Source of the DNA: an uncultured Roseiflexus sp.
GTDB taxonomy: Bacteria; Chloroflexota; Chloroflexia; Chloroflexales; Roseiflexaceae
Assembly: GCA_937935075.1 (NCBI GenBank)
Contig: CALGYB010000086.1
Span: forward strand, 1-37,434
Direction: 5' to 3'
DNA: 37,434 nucleotides
A program made the position numbers and the translations under genes. How positions within the stretch are numbered: the first letter of the stretch is position 1; every line of letters begins with the position of its first letter. Below the pieces are notes generated by a model. That model worked only from the letters and a program-made list of their open reading frames with translations, was not told the DNA's origin and ran no database searches. Positions 8,299-16,129 of the stretch are shown here, in pieces.

Positions 8299-8814
8299 AT
8301 GGCGATCACCATTGGACTGGCGCTGCTTCTGCTCGCACTCGTCGCTCTGATCGGCGCCCTCCGCCTCCGCACCGCCACCGGGCTGCCATGGGCGCCGGTA
8401 GCGTATTGCGACACCAACGCCCGATCACCGGAACGACCGCTTGTGGCCCGTCGGCTTGGTCTGGTGGGAAAACCGGATTACCTGATCCAGAAACGCGGAT
8501 ATCTCATTCCGATGGAGATCAAACCGGGACGCAACGCAACACGCCCGTATGAATCCGATCTGATGCAACTGGCGGCGTATTGCCTGTTGATCGAGGAAAC
8601 CACCGGCACTGCCCCGCCGTATGGCTTGTTGCGGTATGCCGATCGAACGTTTCGGCTATCGTATACAGCGCGCGTGCGCGAAGAGACGCTGGCGCTGATC
8701 GAAGAGATGCGCGCGGCGCTTGACAACGAGTGTGATCGGAGTCACGATGATCCCGCACGCTGTTTCGGATGCGGGTTTGCCTCGATGTGTGATCAGGCGC
8801 TGCGGGATTCGTAA
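8299..8814 (+). CDS. Cas4-like PD-(D/E)xK nuclease, C-terminal part with membrane anchor
   Basis: A 171-residue ORF that starts with a membrane helix (residues 3-22) and continues with the catalytic core of a Cas4/RecB-type nuclease. Visible residues are Asp60 in V-G-K-P-D, Glu73-x-Lys75 in M-E-I-K-P-G, the Q90-x-x-x-Y94 motif, and a C-terminal cysteine cluster C155-x2-C158-x5-C164. Cas4 proteins bind an iron-sulfur cluster with one N-terminal and three C-terminal cysteines. Here the first cysteine is on the preceding ORF (C20) and the other three are on this one. It has no obvious Shine-Dalgarno sequence, so translation probably depends on re-initiation or readthrough from the upstream ORF in the same frame. 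Confidence 0.78.
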   Translation: MAITIGLALLLLALVALIGALRLRTATGLPWAPVAYCDTNARSPERPLVARRLGLVGKPDYLIQKRGYLIPMEIKPGRNATRPYESDLMQLAAYCLLIEETTGTAPPYGLLRYADRTFRLSYTARVREETLALIEEMRAALDNECDRSHDDPARCFGCGFASMCDQALRDS

Positions 8815-8873
8815 TTCATTCAGGCAGAGCCGTTGCAATGCAGCGGCTCCGCCCAATCATCAGACCGAGATTA

Positions 8874-9128
8874 ATGACGGTCATTACACGCAACGCGGTA
8901 GCGGATCAGATCGAGCAACGATTATCCGGCGCCATGACCGACGACGCGCTGGCATCGTGGGCATTCGACCAGTTCTATGCCGTAGAACTCGGTCTGGCAT
9001 GCTTCGAGGCGGGCGCCGGGGAGCGCATCGCTGATATACTTGACGCGCTCATGTTCAGCGATCACGAGGCGTTTCGTCTCAACGAAGAGGAACTGCGCAG
9101 GCTGGCTGCGCTGCTGAGGATGCCATGA
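8874..9128 (+). CDS. small protein of unknown function
   Basis: An 84-residue acidic, probably soluble helical protein that I do not recognise. The frame extends upstream to an ATG at 8838, but that start has no ribosome-binding site. The ATG at 8874 is a reasonable choice, though its own site is also weak. It follows the Cas4-like ORFs by about 60 bases and overlaps the next gene by four bases (ATGA), so the two small proteins are translationally coupled and may act together. The composition, with repeated leucine and glutamate and no cysteine motif, gives no further clue. Confidence 0.65.
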   Translation: MTVITRNAVADQIEQRLSGAMTDDALASWAFDQFYAVELGLACFEAGAGERIADILDALMFSDHEAFRLNEEELRRLAALLRMP

Positions 9129-9460
9129 AGATTCGGACCCATCCGCGAATAGGCGCCATTTGTGTCGGCGACGAGGTGTATTCGTACCGCTATCACCTGT
9201 TCGCGCGCGTTGAAGCGGTCTTTCCGGCGGCGGTGTGCGTCAAGATCGCCGCGATCGATGGCGTTCATCCGCTGAAATTGACCCTCATCCCCCAACTCTG
9301 GCGCGCCGACGATATCGAAAATCTGAGCGTGTGTCGCTACTGCGGCGGGCGCGACAATCTCCACCTCGAGCGTGAGACCGGCATTCCATTTCGTGTCTGC
9401 GCTCAGTGCCGCGTTGTTCCACCACAAGAACACCACTACGTCTGGTGGCGCTGGTGGTAG
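9125..9460 (+). CDS. small zinc-ribbon-like protein of unknown function
   Basis: A 111-residue protein with two CxxC pairs about 22 residues apart (C-R-Y-C-G-G and C-A-Q-C). These probably form a zinc ribbon in the C-terminal half. The N-terminal half has a beta-rich look suggestive of a small SH3-like or Tudor-like barrel, but this is only a guess. The C terminus is rich in tryptophan and histidine. The start overlaps the stop of the preceding 84-residue gene by four bases. The stop is one base from the convergent GerMN gene, so no separate terminator fits between them. Confidence 0.7.
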   Translation: MKIRTHPRIGAICVGDEVYSYRYHLFARVEAVFPAAVCVKIAAIDGVHPLKLTLIPQLWRADDIENLSVCRYCGGRDNLHLERETGIPFRVCAQCRVVPPQEHHYVWWRWW

Positions 9461-9461
9461 A

Positions 9462-11084
9462 TCATCCCTCCGGGTTGATCAGCGGCTTCGGGTACACCTT
9501 GCCATATGGCTCACCCCACCACTCCGCAAGTGAGCGACCCTCGACAAAGATCTGCACCCCGGTCACACGCGGCAGCGTGGTCAGTGATTCGACCAGCGTG
9601 CGCACTGCGGCGTTGCGATCGGTCGCCTCGGCGAATTGGGCGCTGAAATCGACCCGCACCACCCCCTGGTTGATGCTGATTGAGCGGAGTTCGGTTCCCG
9701 ACGGAATAGTGCGCTGCACTGCATACTCATAGATTCCCGGTCCCTCGATGAGGGCGCGCACCGTTCCCTCAGCCACCTGGCGCGTCTTCGGCGTCATGCG
9801 AATGATGCGGATGGTGTGATACCCATCGTTCGCCAGGTAGTACGTCGGTAGAAACTCGGTGATGGCATAATCGACTGGCAGATTATCCGGGTTCAATGGG
9901 TTGACAACCGGTCGCCCAATTGGACCGCTTCCGTCAATGCCGATGTTTTGACCATTGACCTGGAACTGCACCCGGTTGATCGTCTCGAAATGGGTCAGCG
10001 TCAGAACAATCGATTGCAAGCCGCGCGGATCGCCGTTCAGATGCGGCGGCCGGTCGAAGTTGACCGTCGCAAGACCATTGTGGATTGTAATGCTCAACAG
10101 ACGCGCCTGCGGATCGATCAGACGTTCGAGGCCGTTGCGTGGACCTTCGATAAGGGCATTGATGGCAGCCGCCGCCACTTTGCGATCTTCCACAGGCACA
10201 AGCCGCTGAACCGGCACAAAGAGGGCGCCGGTCGCGTCACCAAAGTAGAGCCACAACCGCTGCTGCTGAACCGCAGGCGCCGCCGTCGGCGCGGGAGGTC
10301 GCGGCGGCGCCGTCGGCGGTGTGGTCGGCGCTGCGGTCGCGGTGGGAGTTGGCGATGGTTGGGCTGGCTGCGCGGTCGGCAGTGGCGACGCCGTGACCGC
10401 AACAGTGGGCGATGGCTGGACCGGTTCCGTTGGGGAAGGAAAAGCCGTCAAGCCGACGGTTGGCGCAGCGGCGACAGTTGCGACATCGACTGGTTGCGTC
10501 GGGATGGCCGTTGGCACGATGATCAGCGGTTCCGCGGTTGGCGACGGCGTTGGTTGCGGCGAGGGCGTACTGGTCGGCAGCGGCGTAGGGGTCGGCGGCA
10601 GCGGCGTCGCTGTTGCCGAGGGGAGCGGTTCGGGCGATAGGGTTGAAGTCGCCGTCTCGAGCACAGCCACGGTCGTCGGTGAAGGAGCAGCCGTAGTCGG
10701 CGTGCCACCCGTCAGCGCCTGCCACCCCGCAATTGCATACACTAATATAATGATCGCCAGCATACCCAGCATCAGGGCATAGATCGCGCGGTCGCGCGGC
10801 GACAGCGTTCGTAGCCAGCCACGCAACCCGCCGGACGCGGCGGTTGCGGCGTCTGATGGAGCGCCAGGTGCGGGAATTGAGGGGAGTGTTAAACCCATGT
10901 ATAATGGGCATTGAACATGATTGCGAGAAAGGCAAAATGCACTCTGATCGACCGGTATTTCGACCGGTTCGCCGCCAACGTAGCAGCGATGCTCCGGCGT
11001 CGGCGACGAGAATCGAATCGCGCGATTCTGCTTCAAACCCAGATACGGGCAATACCCTGGACCGGTTGGCATTGGCTCGCTCAT
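9462..11084 (-). CDS. membrane-anchored GerMN-domain protein with N-terminal cysteine motif
   Basis: A 540-residue protein. Residues 1-65 hold four cysteines (12, 34, 51, 59) in a C-P-Y-L-G, R-C-Y, F-C-L, C-P-L-Y arrangement, likely a small metal-binding cytoplasmic module. One membrane helix (about 100-121) follows, then a linker of roughly 140 residues very rich in proline, threonine and serine. Two GerMN domains follow, at about 270-400 and 410-530. GerMN is known from the spore-germination and sporulation protein GerM, but occurs widely in non-sporulating bacteria as an envelope domain. The protein probably spans the cytoplasmic membrane with its GerMN domains outside. The ATG at 11084 has an AAGGAG site and a good promoter upstream (11132-11161). 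Confidence 0.85.
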   Translation of the reverse strand: MSEPMPTGPGYCPYLGLKQNRAIRFSSPTPEHRCYVGGEPVEIPVDQSAFCLSRNHVQCPLYMGLTLPSIPAPGAPSDAATAASGGLRGWLRTLSPRDRAIYALMLGMLAIIILVYAIAGWQALTGGTPTTAAPSPTTVAVLETATSTLSPEPLPSATATPLPPTPTPLPTSTPSPQPTPSPTAEPLIIVPTAIPTQPVDVATVAAAPTVGLTAFPSPTEPVQPSPTVAVTASPLPTAQPAQPSPTPTATAAPTTPPTAPPRPPAPTAAPAVQQQRLWLYFGDATGALFVPVQRLVPVEDRKVAAAAINALIEGPRNGLERLIDPQARLLSITIHNGLATVNFDRPPHLNGDPRGLQSIVLTLTHFETINRVQFQVNGQNIGIDGSGPIGRPVVNPLNPDNLPVDYAITEFLPTYYLANDGYHTIRIIRMTPKTRQVAEGTVRALIEGPGIYEYAVQRTIPSGTELRSISINQGVVRVDFSAQFAEATDRNAAVRTLVESLTTLPRVTGVQIFVEGRSLAEWWGEPYGKVYPKPLINPEG

Positions 11085-11131
11085 AGCGCGCCGGGTCTCC
11101 TTGAACGCTGAGCGCTACGATATTCAGGCGT

Positions 11132-11161
11132 ATTATACGGAGTGGACAGGAATTGATGCAA
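11132..11161 (-). promoter_or_regulatory. sigma-70-type promoter for the GerMN gene
   Basis: Read on the minus strand: TTGCAT (11161-11156), an 18-base spacer, then a perfect TATAAT (11137-11132). The predicted start of transcription lies about 40 bases before the ATG at 11084. Confidence 0.65.
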
Positions 11162-11300
11162 AGTCCTGGCATTACCGAAACCTTACAGCCAGATTGCGTC
11201 TTGCTTCACCCTCAGGCGGCATTGGAGCGCCCAACGTGGTATCATATTCGGTATATGTGCTGCAACCTGCTCAGGTGGTTGTGAGGAATCGGCAGGACCT

Positions 11301-12035
11301 ATGCGCATCCTGATCCTTTCGGATATTCACTCGAACATTGTGGCGCTCGAAACCGTGCTGTCTGCTGCTCGACCTTATGATACCGTCTGGAATCTGGGCG
11401 ATACCATCGGATACGGTCCGCGCCCCAATGAATGCGTGGCGACGATCCGTACAGTGGCGAGCATGATGCTGGCAGGCAACCACGATCTCGCCTGTCTCGG
11501 CTTGCTCGATCTGAGCGACTTCAACCCGGACGCGCGCACTGCCAACGTCTGGAACGGCGATCAGTTGACGGACGACCATCGGATGCTGCTGGAAGAACTC
11601 GAACCCATTCAGCCGATCAATGAGCGCTTTCTGGCGGCGCACGGCAGCCCGCGTGAACCGGTATGGGAATATTTGCTGACGCGCTATCAGGCGCTCGACA
11701 ATTTTCGCCGCTTTGAGCAGCAGGTCTGTCTGATCGGTCATTCTCACGTGCCGCTGGTCTTCCGTCTGACTCCCGAAGGACGCTGCGAAGGACCATCATC
11801 GCCAGACGACGGCGCGACACTGATATTGGAAGACGGGTTCCGGTATATTATCAATCCTGGGAGTGTCGGGCAGCCGCGAAACCAGGACTCGCGCGCCGCA
11901 TTTGCGATCTTCGACACTGCTGCCGATACGATCACCTTTCATCGCGTTCCGTATGACATCGGGCTGACGCAGCGCCAGATGCGCGAGGCACGGTTGCCCG
12001 ACGCGCTTATCACCCGGCTGGAGTACGGTATCTGA
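11301..12035 (+). CDS. calcineurin-like metallophosphoesterase
   Basis: A 244-residue phosphoesterase of the YfcE/MJ0936-like group. All di-metal ligands are visible: D8-x-H10, Asp34 in L-G-D-T-I-G-Y-G-P, Asn60-His61 in G-N-H-D, His115, and H147-x-H149 in G-H-S-H-V. The G-Y-G-P-x-P-N-E-C stretch is common to members often annotated as YfcE-type phosphodiesterases. The physiological substrate is unknown. The ATG at 11301 has a modest purine-rich site. The stop overlaps the start of the aminotransferase gene by one base (TGATG), so the two are translationally coupled. Confidence 0.9.
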   Translation: MRILILSDIHSNIVALETVLSAARPYDTVWNLGDTIGYGPRPNECVATIRTVASMMLAGNHDLACLGLLDLSDFNPDARTANVWNGDQLTDDHRMLLEELEPIQPINERFLAAHGSPREPVWEYLLTRYQALDNFRRFEQQVCLIGHSHVPLVFRLTPEGRCEGPSSPDDGATLILEDGFRYIINPGSVGQPRNQDSRAAFAIFDTAADTITFHRVPYDIGLTQRQMREARLPDALITRLEYGI

Positions 12036-13375
12036 TGACCATCATTGAAACGTACATTCAGCGGCATCCACGCTCACAGGCGTTGTTCCGCCAGGCGCAG
12101 ACGCTGTTTCCCAGTGGCGTCACCCACGATGGACGATATGTTGCGCCGTTTCCGCTGTATGTCGAACGCTGCGCTGGAGCGCACAAATGGGATGCCGACG
12201 GGAACGGCCTGATTGATTACTGGATGGGGCATGGCGCGCTGTTGCTTGGGCACGGGCATCCGGCAATCGTTGCGGCGGTGCAGCGCCAGGCGGAACGCGG
12301 CACGCACTACGGCGCCGAACACGAACTTAGCCTGCAATGGGCGCAACTGGTCAGGCGGCTGGTCCCCGGCATCGAACTGCTGCGCTTCACCGCCTCCGGC
12401 ACCGAAGCGACGATGATGGCGCTGCGTCTGGCGCGCGCTTTCACCGGCAAACCGGTTGTCGTCCGCTTTGCCGGGCACTACCACGGCTGGCACGATATGC
12501 TGGCGCATGATACGGACAATGCCGTCGCCCCTGCCGGTCTGTATGACGGTATGCTCGGCTCAACCATCGTGGCGCCGACCGATCTGGATCATGTTGAGCA
12601 TATTCTGCGCCGCCGCACCGATATAGCGGCAGTCATCCTTGAGCCAACCGGCGCATCATACGGCGCCGTCCCGCTGCCTGCCGGCTTCCTGCGCGATCTA
12701 CGGCAGTTGACCTTGCGATACGGCGTGCTGCTCATGTGCGATGAGATCGTCACCGGCTTTCGGGTCGCCCCTGGCGGCGCGCAGCAGCGCGCGGGCATCA
12801 CTGCCGACCTGACAACCCTGGCGAAGATTCTGGCAGGCGGGTTGCCTGGCGGCGCGGTCGGCGGTCGCGCTGATATTCTGAAGCATCTGGCGTTTGGCGA
12901 TGCGGAATGGAACCAGGCGCACAAAATCCGGCATTTCGGCACCTTCAACGCGGCGCCGCTCTCCGCAGCCGCAGGAGTGGCGATGCTCAACATCGTCGCC
13001 AATGACGCGCCAGGAGCGCATGCCGCTGCGCTGGGAGAGCGGCTCGTCGCCGGGATGAACGCTGAGTTGCGCAAACGACGCCTCGCCGGTTGGGCTGTCT
13101 ACGGCGACGGCTCGATCTTCCATATCGTCGCCGGGTGCTCCGTCGGTTTCCCGCCGGGTGAACTCGATCCGGCGGCGCCGCCGGACGAACTGAAGCGCGG
13201 CGGCGATCCGCGCCTGGTGCAGTTGCTGCGCCTGGGGATGATCAACCACGGCGTCGATCTGATGCGCGGCCGGAGCGGGTTTGTATCGGCAGTCCACACG
13301 CCGGGCGACATCGACGCGACGATTGCAGCGTTCGCGGCCACGCTCGATGCGATGGCGGCAAACAACGTATTGTAA
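12035..13375 (+). CDS. class III PLP-dependent aminotransferase, HemL-like
   Basis: A 446-residue enzyme of the class III aminotransferase family, closest in pattern to glutamate-1-semialdehyde 2,1-aminomutase. PLP-binding features are the S-G-T-E-A phosphate loop (121-125), Asp236 in C-D-E-I-V-T-G-F-R, and the Schiff-base lysine at 264 in L-A-K-I-L-A-G-G-L-P. The family also includes ordinary aminotransferases. The C-terminal third is longer than in typical HemL (about 427 residues), so it may be a paralogue with another substrate. A role in tetrapyrrole synthesis would suit a phototroph but is not proved. It is coupled to the upstream phosphoesterase by a one-base overlap. Confidence 0.85.
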   Translation: MTIIETYIQRHPRSQALFRQAQTLFPSGVTHDGRYVAPFPLYVERCAGAHKWDADGNGLIDYWMGHGALLLGHGHPAIVAAVQRQAERGTHYGAEHELSLQWAQLVRRLVPGIELLRFTASGTEATMMALRLARAFTGKPVVVRFAGHYHGWHDMLAHDTDNAVAPAGLYDGMLGSTIVAPTDLDHVEHILRRRTDIAAVILEPTGASYGAVPLPAGFLRDLRQLTLRYGVLLMCDEIVTGFRVAPGGAQQRAGITADLTTLAKILAGGLPGGAVGGRADILKHLAFGDAEWNQAHKIRHFGTFNAAPLSAAAGVAMLNIVANDAPGAHAAALGERLVAGMNAELRKRRLAGWAVYGDGSIFHIVAGCSVGFPPGELDPAAPPDELKRGGDPRLVQLLRLGMINHGVDLMRGRSGFVSAVHTPGDIDATIAAFAATLDAMAANNVL

Positions 13376-13395
13376 ATCTGTAGTGGTGTCAGAAC

Positions 13396-14385
13396 ATGAA
13401 CGATCTTCCTTTGTTTCGATTACCCAAGCCGATTGAAGATACATTTCGATCTGACGCAGAGATCGTTGTATTCAATGGGGATGTCAGTGATTTTATCAAG
13501 CAGATTCCCGACAATTCCATCACTCTCGTTGTCACTTCTCCGCCTTATAATCTAGGCAAGGCATATGAAAACCGTATTTCTATCGAGAAGTATCTAAGAT
13601 CACAGACTCAGTTAATAAATCAACTATATCGAGTTCTCAAGAACGATGGAAGCATTTGCTGGCAGGTGGGAAACTTCGTCGAAGATGGAGAAGTATACCC
13701 GCTTGATATTCTTTACTACCCTATTTTTAAAGAAATTGGCATGAATTTGAGAAACAGAATTATCTGGAAATTTGGACACGGATTACATGCCTCCAAACGG
13801 TTTTCAGGGCGATACGAAACCATCTTGTGGTTTACCAAATCAGACAAGTACATCTTCAATCTCGACTCTGTCCGCGTTCCATCAAAGTATCCCGGAAAAC
13901 GGCACTTTAAGGGTCCAAATAAAGGAAAGCCTTCGGGAAACCCTCTTGGCAAAAATCCATCTGACATATGGGAGGTTCTGGCGCAAGACTGGGAGGAAGA
14001 GGTTTGGGATATTCCGAATGTAAAGTCCAATCACCCGGAGAAAACCGTACACCCTTGTCAGTTTCCTATTGAACTCGTCGAACGGTGCGTTCTTGCACTT
14101 ACGAATGAAGATGACTGGGTTTTCGATCCATATATGGGTGTTGGCTCGTCTCTTATCGCTGCCCTCATGCATAATCGACGCGCAGTAGGTTGCGAAAAAG
14201 ACGCTGCTTATACAGAGCTGGCTCGTCAGAGGATACGAGACTACTATAATGGTACGCTTCGTTATCGCCCTATCGGAAAACCGGTTTATCAACCGACAGG
14301 AAACGAGAAGGTATCTCAAATACCGGAAGAGTGGATAGAGCAATCTCAGGAGCGTCTGCTCGAAACCCGAGGAGATTACGAATGA
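13396..14385 (+). CDS. type II DNA methyltransferase (TSPPY motif, beta-class order)
   Basis: A 329-residue site-specific DNA methyltransferase. The catalytic motif T-S-P-P-Y (47-51) precedes the S-adenosylmethionine motif F-D-P-Y-M-G-V-G (243-250), which is the beta-class order. S-P-P-Y is typical of N4-cytosine methyltransferases, although some N6-adenine enzymes use related forms. It overlaps by four bases a gene for a BglII-like endonuclease, so the pair forms a type II restriction-modification system with the methyltransferase first. The gene is visibly A+T-richer than its neighbours, with many AAA, AAT and TAT codons, a sign of horizontal transfer. The pair sits between the aminotransferase gene and rsmD. 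Confidence 0.92.
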   Translation: MNDLPLFRLPKPIEDTFRSDAEIVVFNGDVSDFIKQIPDNSITLVVTSPPYNLGKAYENRISIEKYLRSQTQLINQLYRVLKNDGSICWQVGNFVEDGEVYPLDILYYPIFKEIGMNLRNRIIWKFGHGLHASKRFSGRYETILWFTKSDKYIFNLDSVRVPSKYPGKRHFKGPNKGKPSGNPLGKNPSDIWEVLAQDWEEEVWDIPNVKSNHPEKTVHPCQFPIELVERCVLALTNEDDWVFDPYMGVGSSLIAALMHNRRAVGCEKDAAYTELARQRIRDYYNGTLRYRPIGKPVYQPTGNEKVSQIPEEWIEQSQERLLETRGDYE

Positions 14386-14948
14386 TTATAGCAGCAGCAT
14401 ACTATTTCAAAGGTTCTCAGAATACATTTTGGACATATAAGAACGAACTTGCAGAAGTTGGGGAAATCATCAGGAGTGTTGATAGCGCTCAGTATAAAAC
14501 AAAACAGAGCCAGGAAAAAACAATGCTCGGTACAATGCTCTACGATCCTGTTTCCTTAAACGATGCCTTCGAACAGGCTTTTACCTTCAGGAAATGGGAG
14601 AAAAAAAGGATACTTTGTGAATACTCCAGCGGGTACTATTTACCATACTTCAAATCGAAGACAACGCCCAAGCGCGCTTTTCGGGAGATGGATTTTGTCA
14701 AAAATCGTGTAGGTGTCGAAGTTCAGTTTGGCAAGTATGCTTTCATGGTCTACAATGTTTGCGCAAAGATGACCATCTTTCACAAAAAGAAATATATCGA
14801 TGTCGGTATCGAGATTGTCCCGATTAAGGAGTTTGCAGACCAAATGTCCACGGGCGTCTCATACTTCGAACAGCTTGTTTGGGATTTAGAGGAACGTGGC
14901 ATTGCAGACATCGACATTCCCGTGCTGATTTTGGGAGTTAGCGAATAA
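14382..14948 (+). CDS. BglII/BstYI-family type II restriction endonuclease
   Basis: A 188-residue endonuclease. The motif M-D-F-V-K-N-R-V-G-V-E-V-Q-F supplies Asp104, Glu113 and Gln115. This spacing (9 then 2) equals that of the BglII active site (Asp84, Glu93, Gln95), a rare E-x-Q variant of the usual E-x-K. BglII and BstYI cut AGATCT and RGATCY, so a GATC-centred target is likely but unproved. The frame is open upstream to 14331. I chose the ATG at 14382: it overlaps the methyltransferase stop (ATGA), has a GAGGAGA site, and begins in a way that fits the family. The gene shares the A+T-rich composition of its methyltransferase partner. Confidence 0.87.
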   Translation: MIIAAAYYFKGSQNTFWTYKNELAEVGEIIRSVDSAQYKTKQSQEKTMLGTMLYDPVSLNDAFEQAFTFRKWEKKRILCEYSSGYYLPYFKSKTTPKRAFREMDFVKNRVGVEVQFGKYAFMVYNVCAKMTIFHKKKYIDVGIEIVPIKEFADQMSTGVSYFEQLVWDLEERGIADIDIPVLILGVSE

Positions 14949-14956
14949 GCACGCAG

Positions 14957-15571
14957 ATGCGCGTCATTACTGGAACAGCCAAAGGTCATCGGCTGAAAGC
15001 GCCCGAGGGTCTCGGCACGCGCCCCATGCTGGATCGGGTCAAGGAGGCGCTCTTTTCGGTCATTGAAGGGTATGGACCCATTCGCGGGCGTGTGCTCGAC
15101 CTGTACGCCGGCACCGGATCGCTGGGGATCGAATGCCTGTCGCGCGGCGCTTCACGGGCGGATTTCGTAGAACACAAAACGCATGTCTGCCGGATCATCC
15201 GCGAGAACCTGGAACACACCCGTCTGGCGGATCGGGCGCGCATCTTTCCTATGTCGGTCGCGCGATTCTTGCGCACGCACGGTCAGCATGAAAGGTATGA
15301 TATAATTTTTATGGACCCGCCCTATGCTGATCCTGCGATTGAGGCGACGATTTGCGCCGTGGACGACGCAAACCTGCTTACCGATACGGGTATCCTGGTC
15401 GTCGGTCACTCGCCGCGCGTCGAACTCAGTGATCGTTACCAGCGTTTCCGCCGCCGAAAATTCCGCCGTCTGGGAGATTCGTGCTTTTCGATTTATGAAC
15501 TGGCGCCGGACAATAGCGCCTCTGATTGCGAAGAGACGCATCAGCCCACTGTGCCGCTGGCTGATCACTGA
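14957..15571 (+). CDS. rsmD: 16S rRNA (guanine966-N2)-methyltransferase
   Basis: A 204-residue class I methyltransferase that modifies G966 of 16S rRNA during 30S assembly. The family opening M-R-V-I-T-G-x-A-K-G is intact. The S-adenosylmethionine loop L-D-L-Y-A-G-T-G-S-L-G-I-E lies at 47-59 and the catalytic D-P-P-Y at 120-123. It precedes coaD, a neighbour pairing widely conserved in bacteria. It starts 8 bases after the restriction endonuclease stop, so the endonuclease pair now reads into this housekeeping operon. Confidence 0.93.
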   Translation: MRVITGTAKGHRLKAPEGLGTRPMLDRVKEALFSVIEGYGPIRGRVLDLYAGTGSLGIECLSRGASRADFVEHKTHVCRIIRENLEHTRLADRARIFPMSVARFLRTHGQHERYDIIFMDPPYADPAIEATICAVDDANLLTDTGILVVGHSPRVELSDRYQRFRRRKFRRLGDSCFSIYELAPDNSASDCEETHQPTVPLADH

Positions 15572-15625
15572 TAAAACGGCGCAACGTTCTGCGGATCTGC
15601 GTTGCACCAGTGAAGGAGAGAAGGG

Positions 15626-16108
15626 GTGACGATTGCCGTCTATCCAGGAAGCTTCGATCCGGTCACGAATGGACACCTGGACATTGCCGCGCGCGCGTCG
15701 CGCATCTTCGATACGGTGATCATGGCCGTCTTTGATCGTCCTAACAAGCAGTTGCTCTTCAGCACCGAAGAACGGGTTGCACTGCTGCGCGAGTCGACCC
15801 GGCACCTCCCGCGCGTTAAGGTCGATACGTATTCGACCCTGACGGTTGACTATGTGCGCAGCGTTGGCGCGTCGGTCATCGTGCGCGGCATGCGCGCCGT
15901 CGGCGACTTCGAGGCGGAGTTTCAACTGGCGCAGATCAATCAGACGCTCGCGCCCGACATTGATATCGTGCTGTTTATGGCGAGCCATCGCTATACCTTC
16001 TTCAGTTCGAGCACAGTGCGTGAAATCGCGTCGCTTGGCGGCGACGTCTCCTGGCTGGTTCCCGGTCCGGTAGTGGAAGCGCTGAAGCGCGTCTATGGCA
16101 GGAGGTGA
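15626..16108 (+). CDS. coaD: phosphopantetheine adenylyltransferase
   Basis: Transfers AMP to 4'-phosphopantetheine to give dephospho-CoA, the penultimate step of coenzyme A synthesis. The 160-residue length is standard. The opening P-G-S-F-D-P-V-T-N-G-H (nucleotide-binding T-N-G-H at 14-17) and the late F-F-S-S-S-T-V-R-E motif are intact. The start is GTG at 15626, preceded by GGAGAGAAGG. It follows rsmD as in many genomes. The stop codon lies inside a GGAGGTGATG sequence that also provides the ribosome-binding site for the following coiled-coil gene. Confidence 0.95.
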   Translation: MTIAVYPGSFDPVTNGHLDIAARASRIFDTVIMAVFDRPNKQLLFSTEERVALLRESTRHLPRVKVDTYSTLTVDYVRSVGASVIVRGMRAVGDFEAEFQLAQINQTLAPDIDIVLFMASHRYTFFSSSTVREIASLGGDVSWLVPGPVVEALKRVYGRR

Positions 16109-16129
16109 TGAGCCATCGAACTGGATCAG

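Noticed and set aside
8047-8814. Assignment as a CRISPR adaptation Cas4
   Set aside because: No array and no cas1 or cas2 is nearby, and the membrane helices are unlike adaptation Cas4, so only a Cas4-like fold is claimed.
10283-10720. Tandem-repeat or CRISPR-like pattern, and a long plus-strand frame
   Set aside because: The periodicity comes from the proline-, threonine- and serine-rich linker of the GerMN protein on the minus strand.
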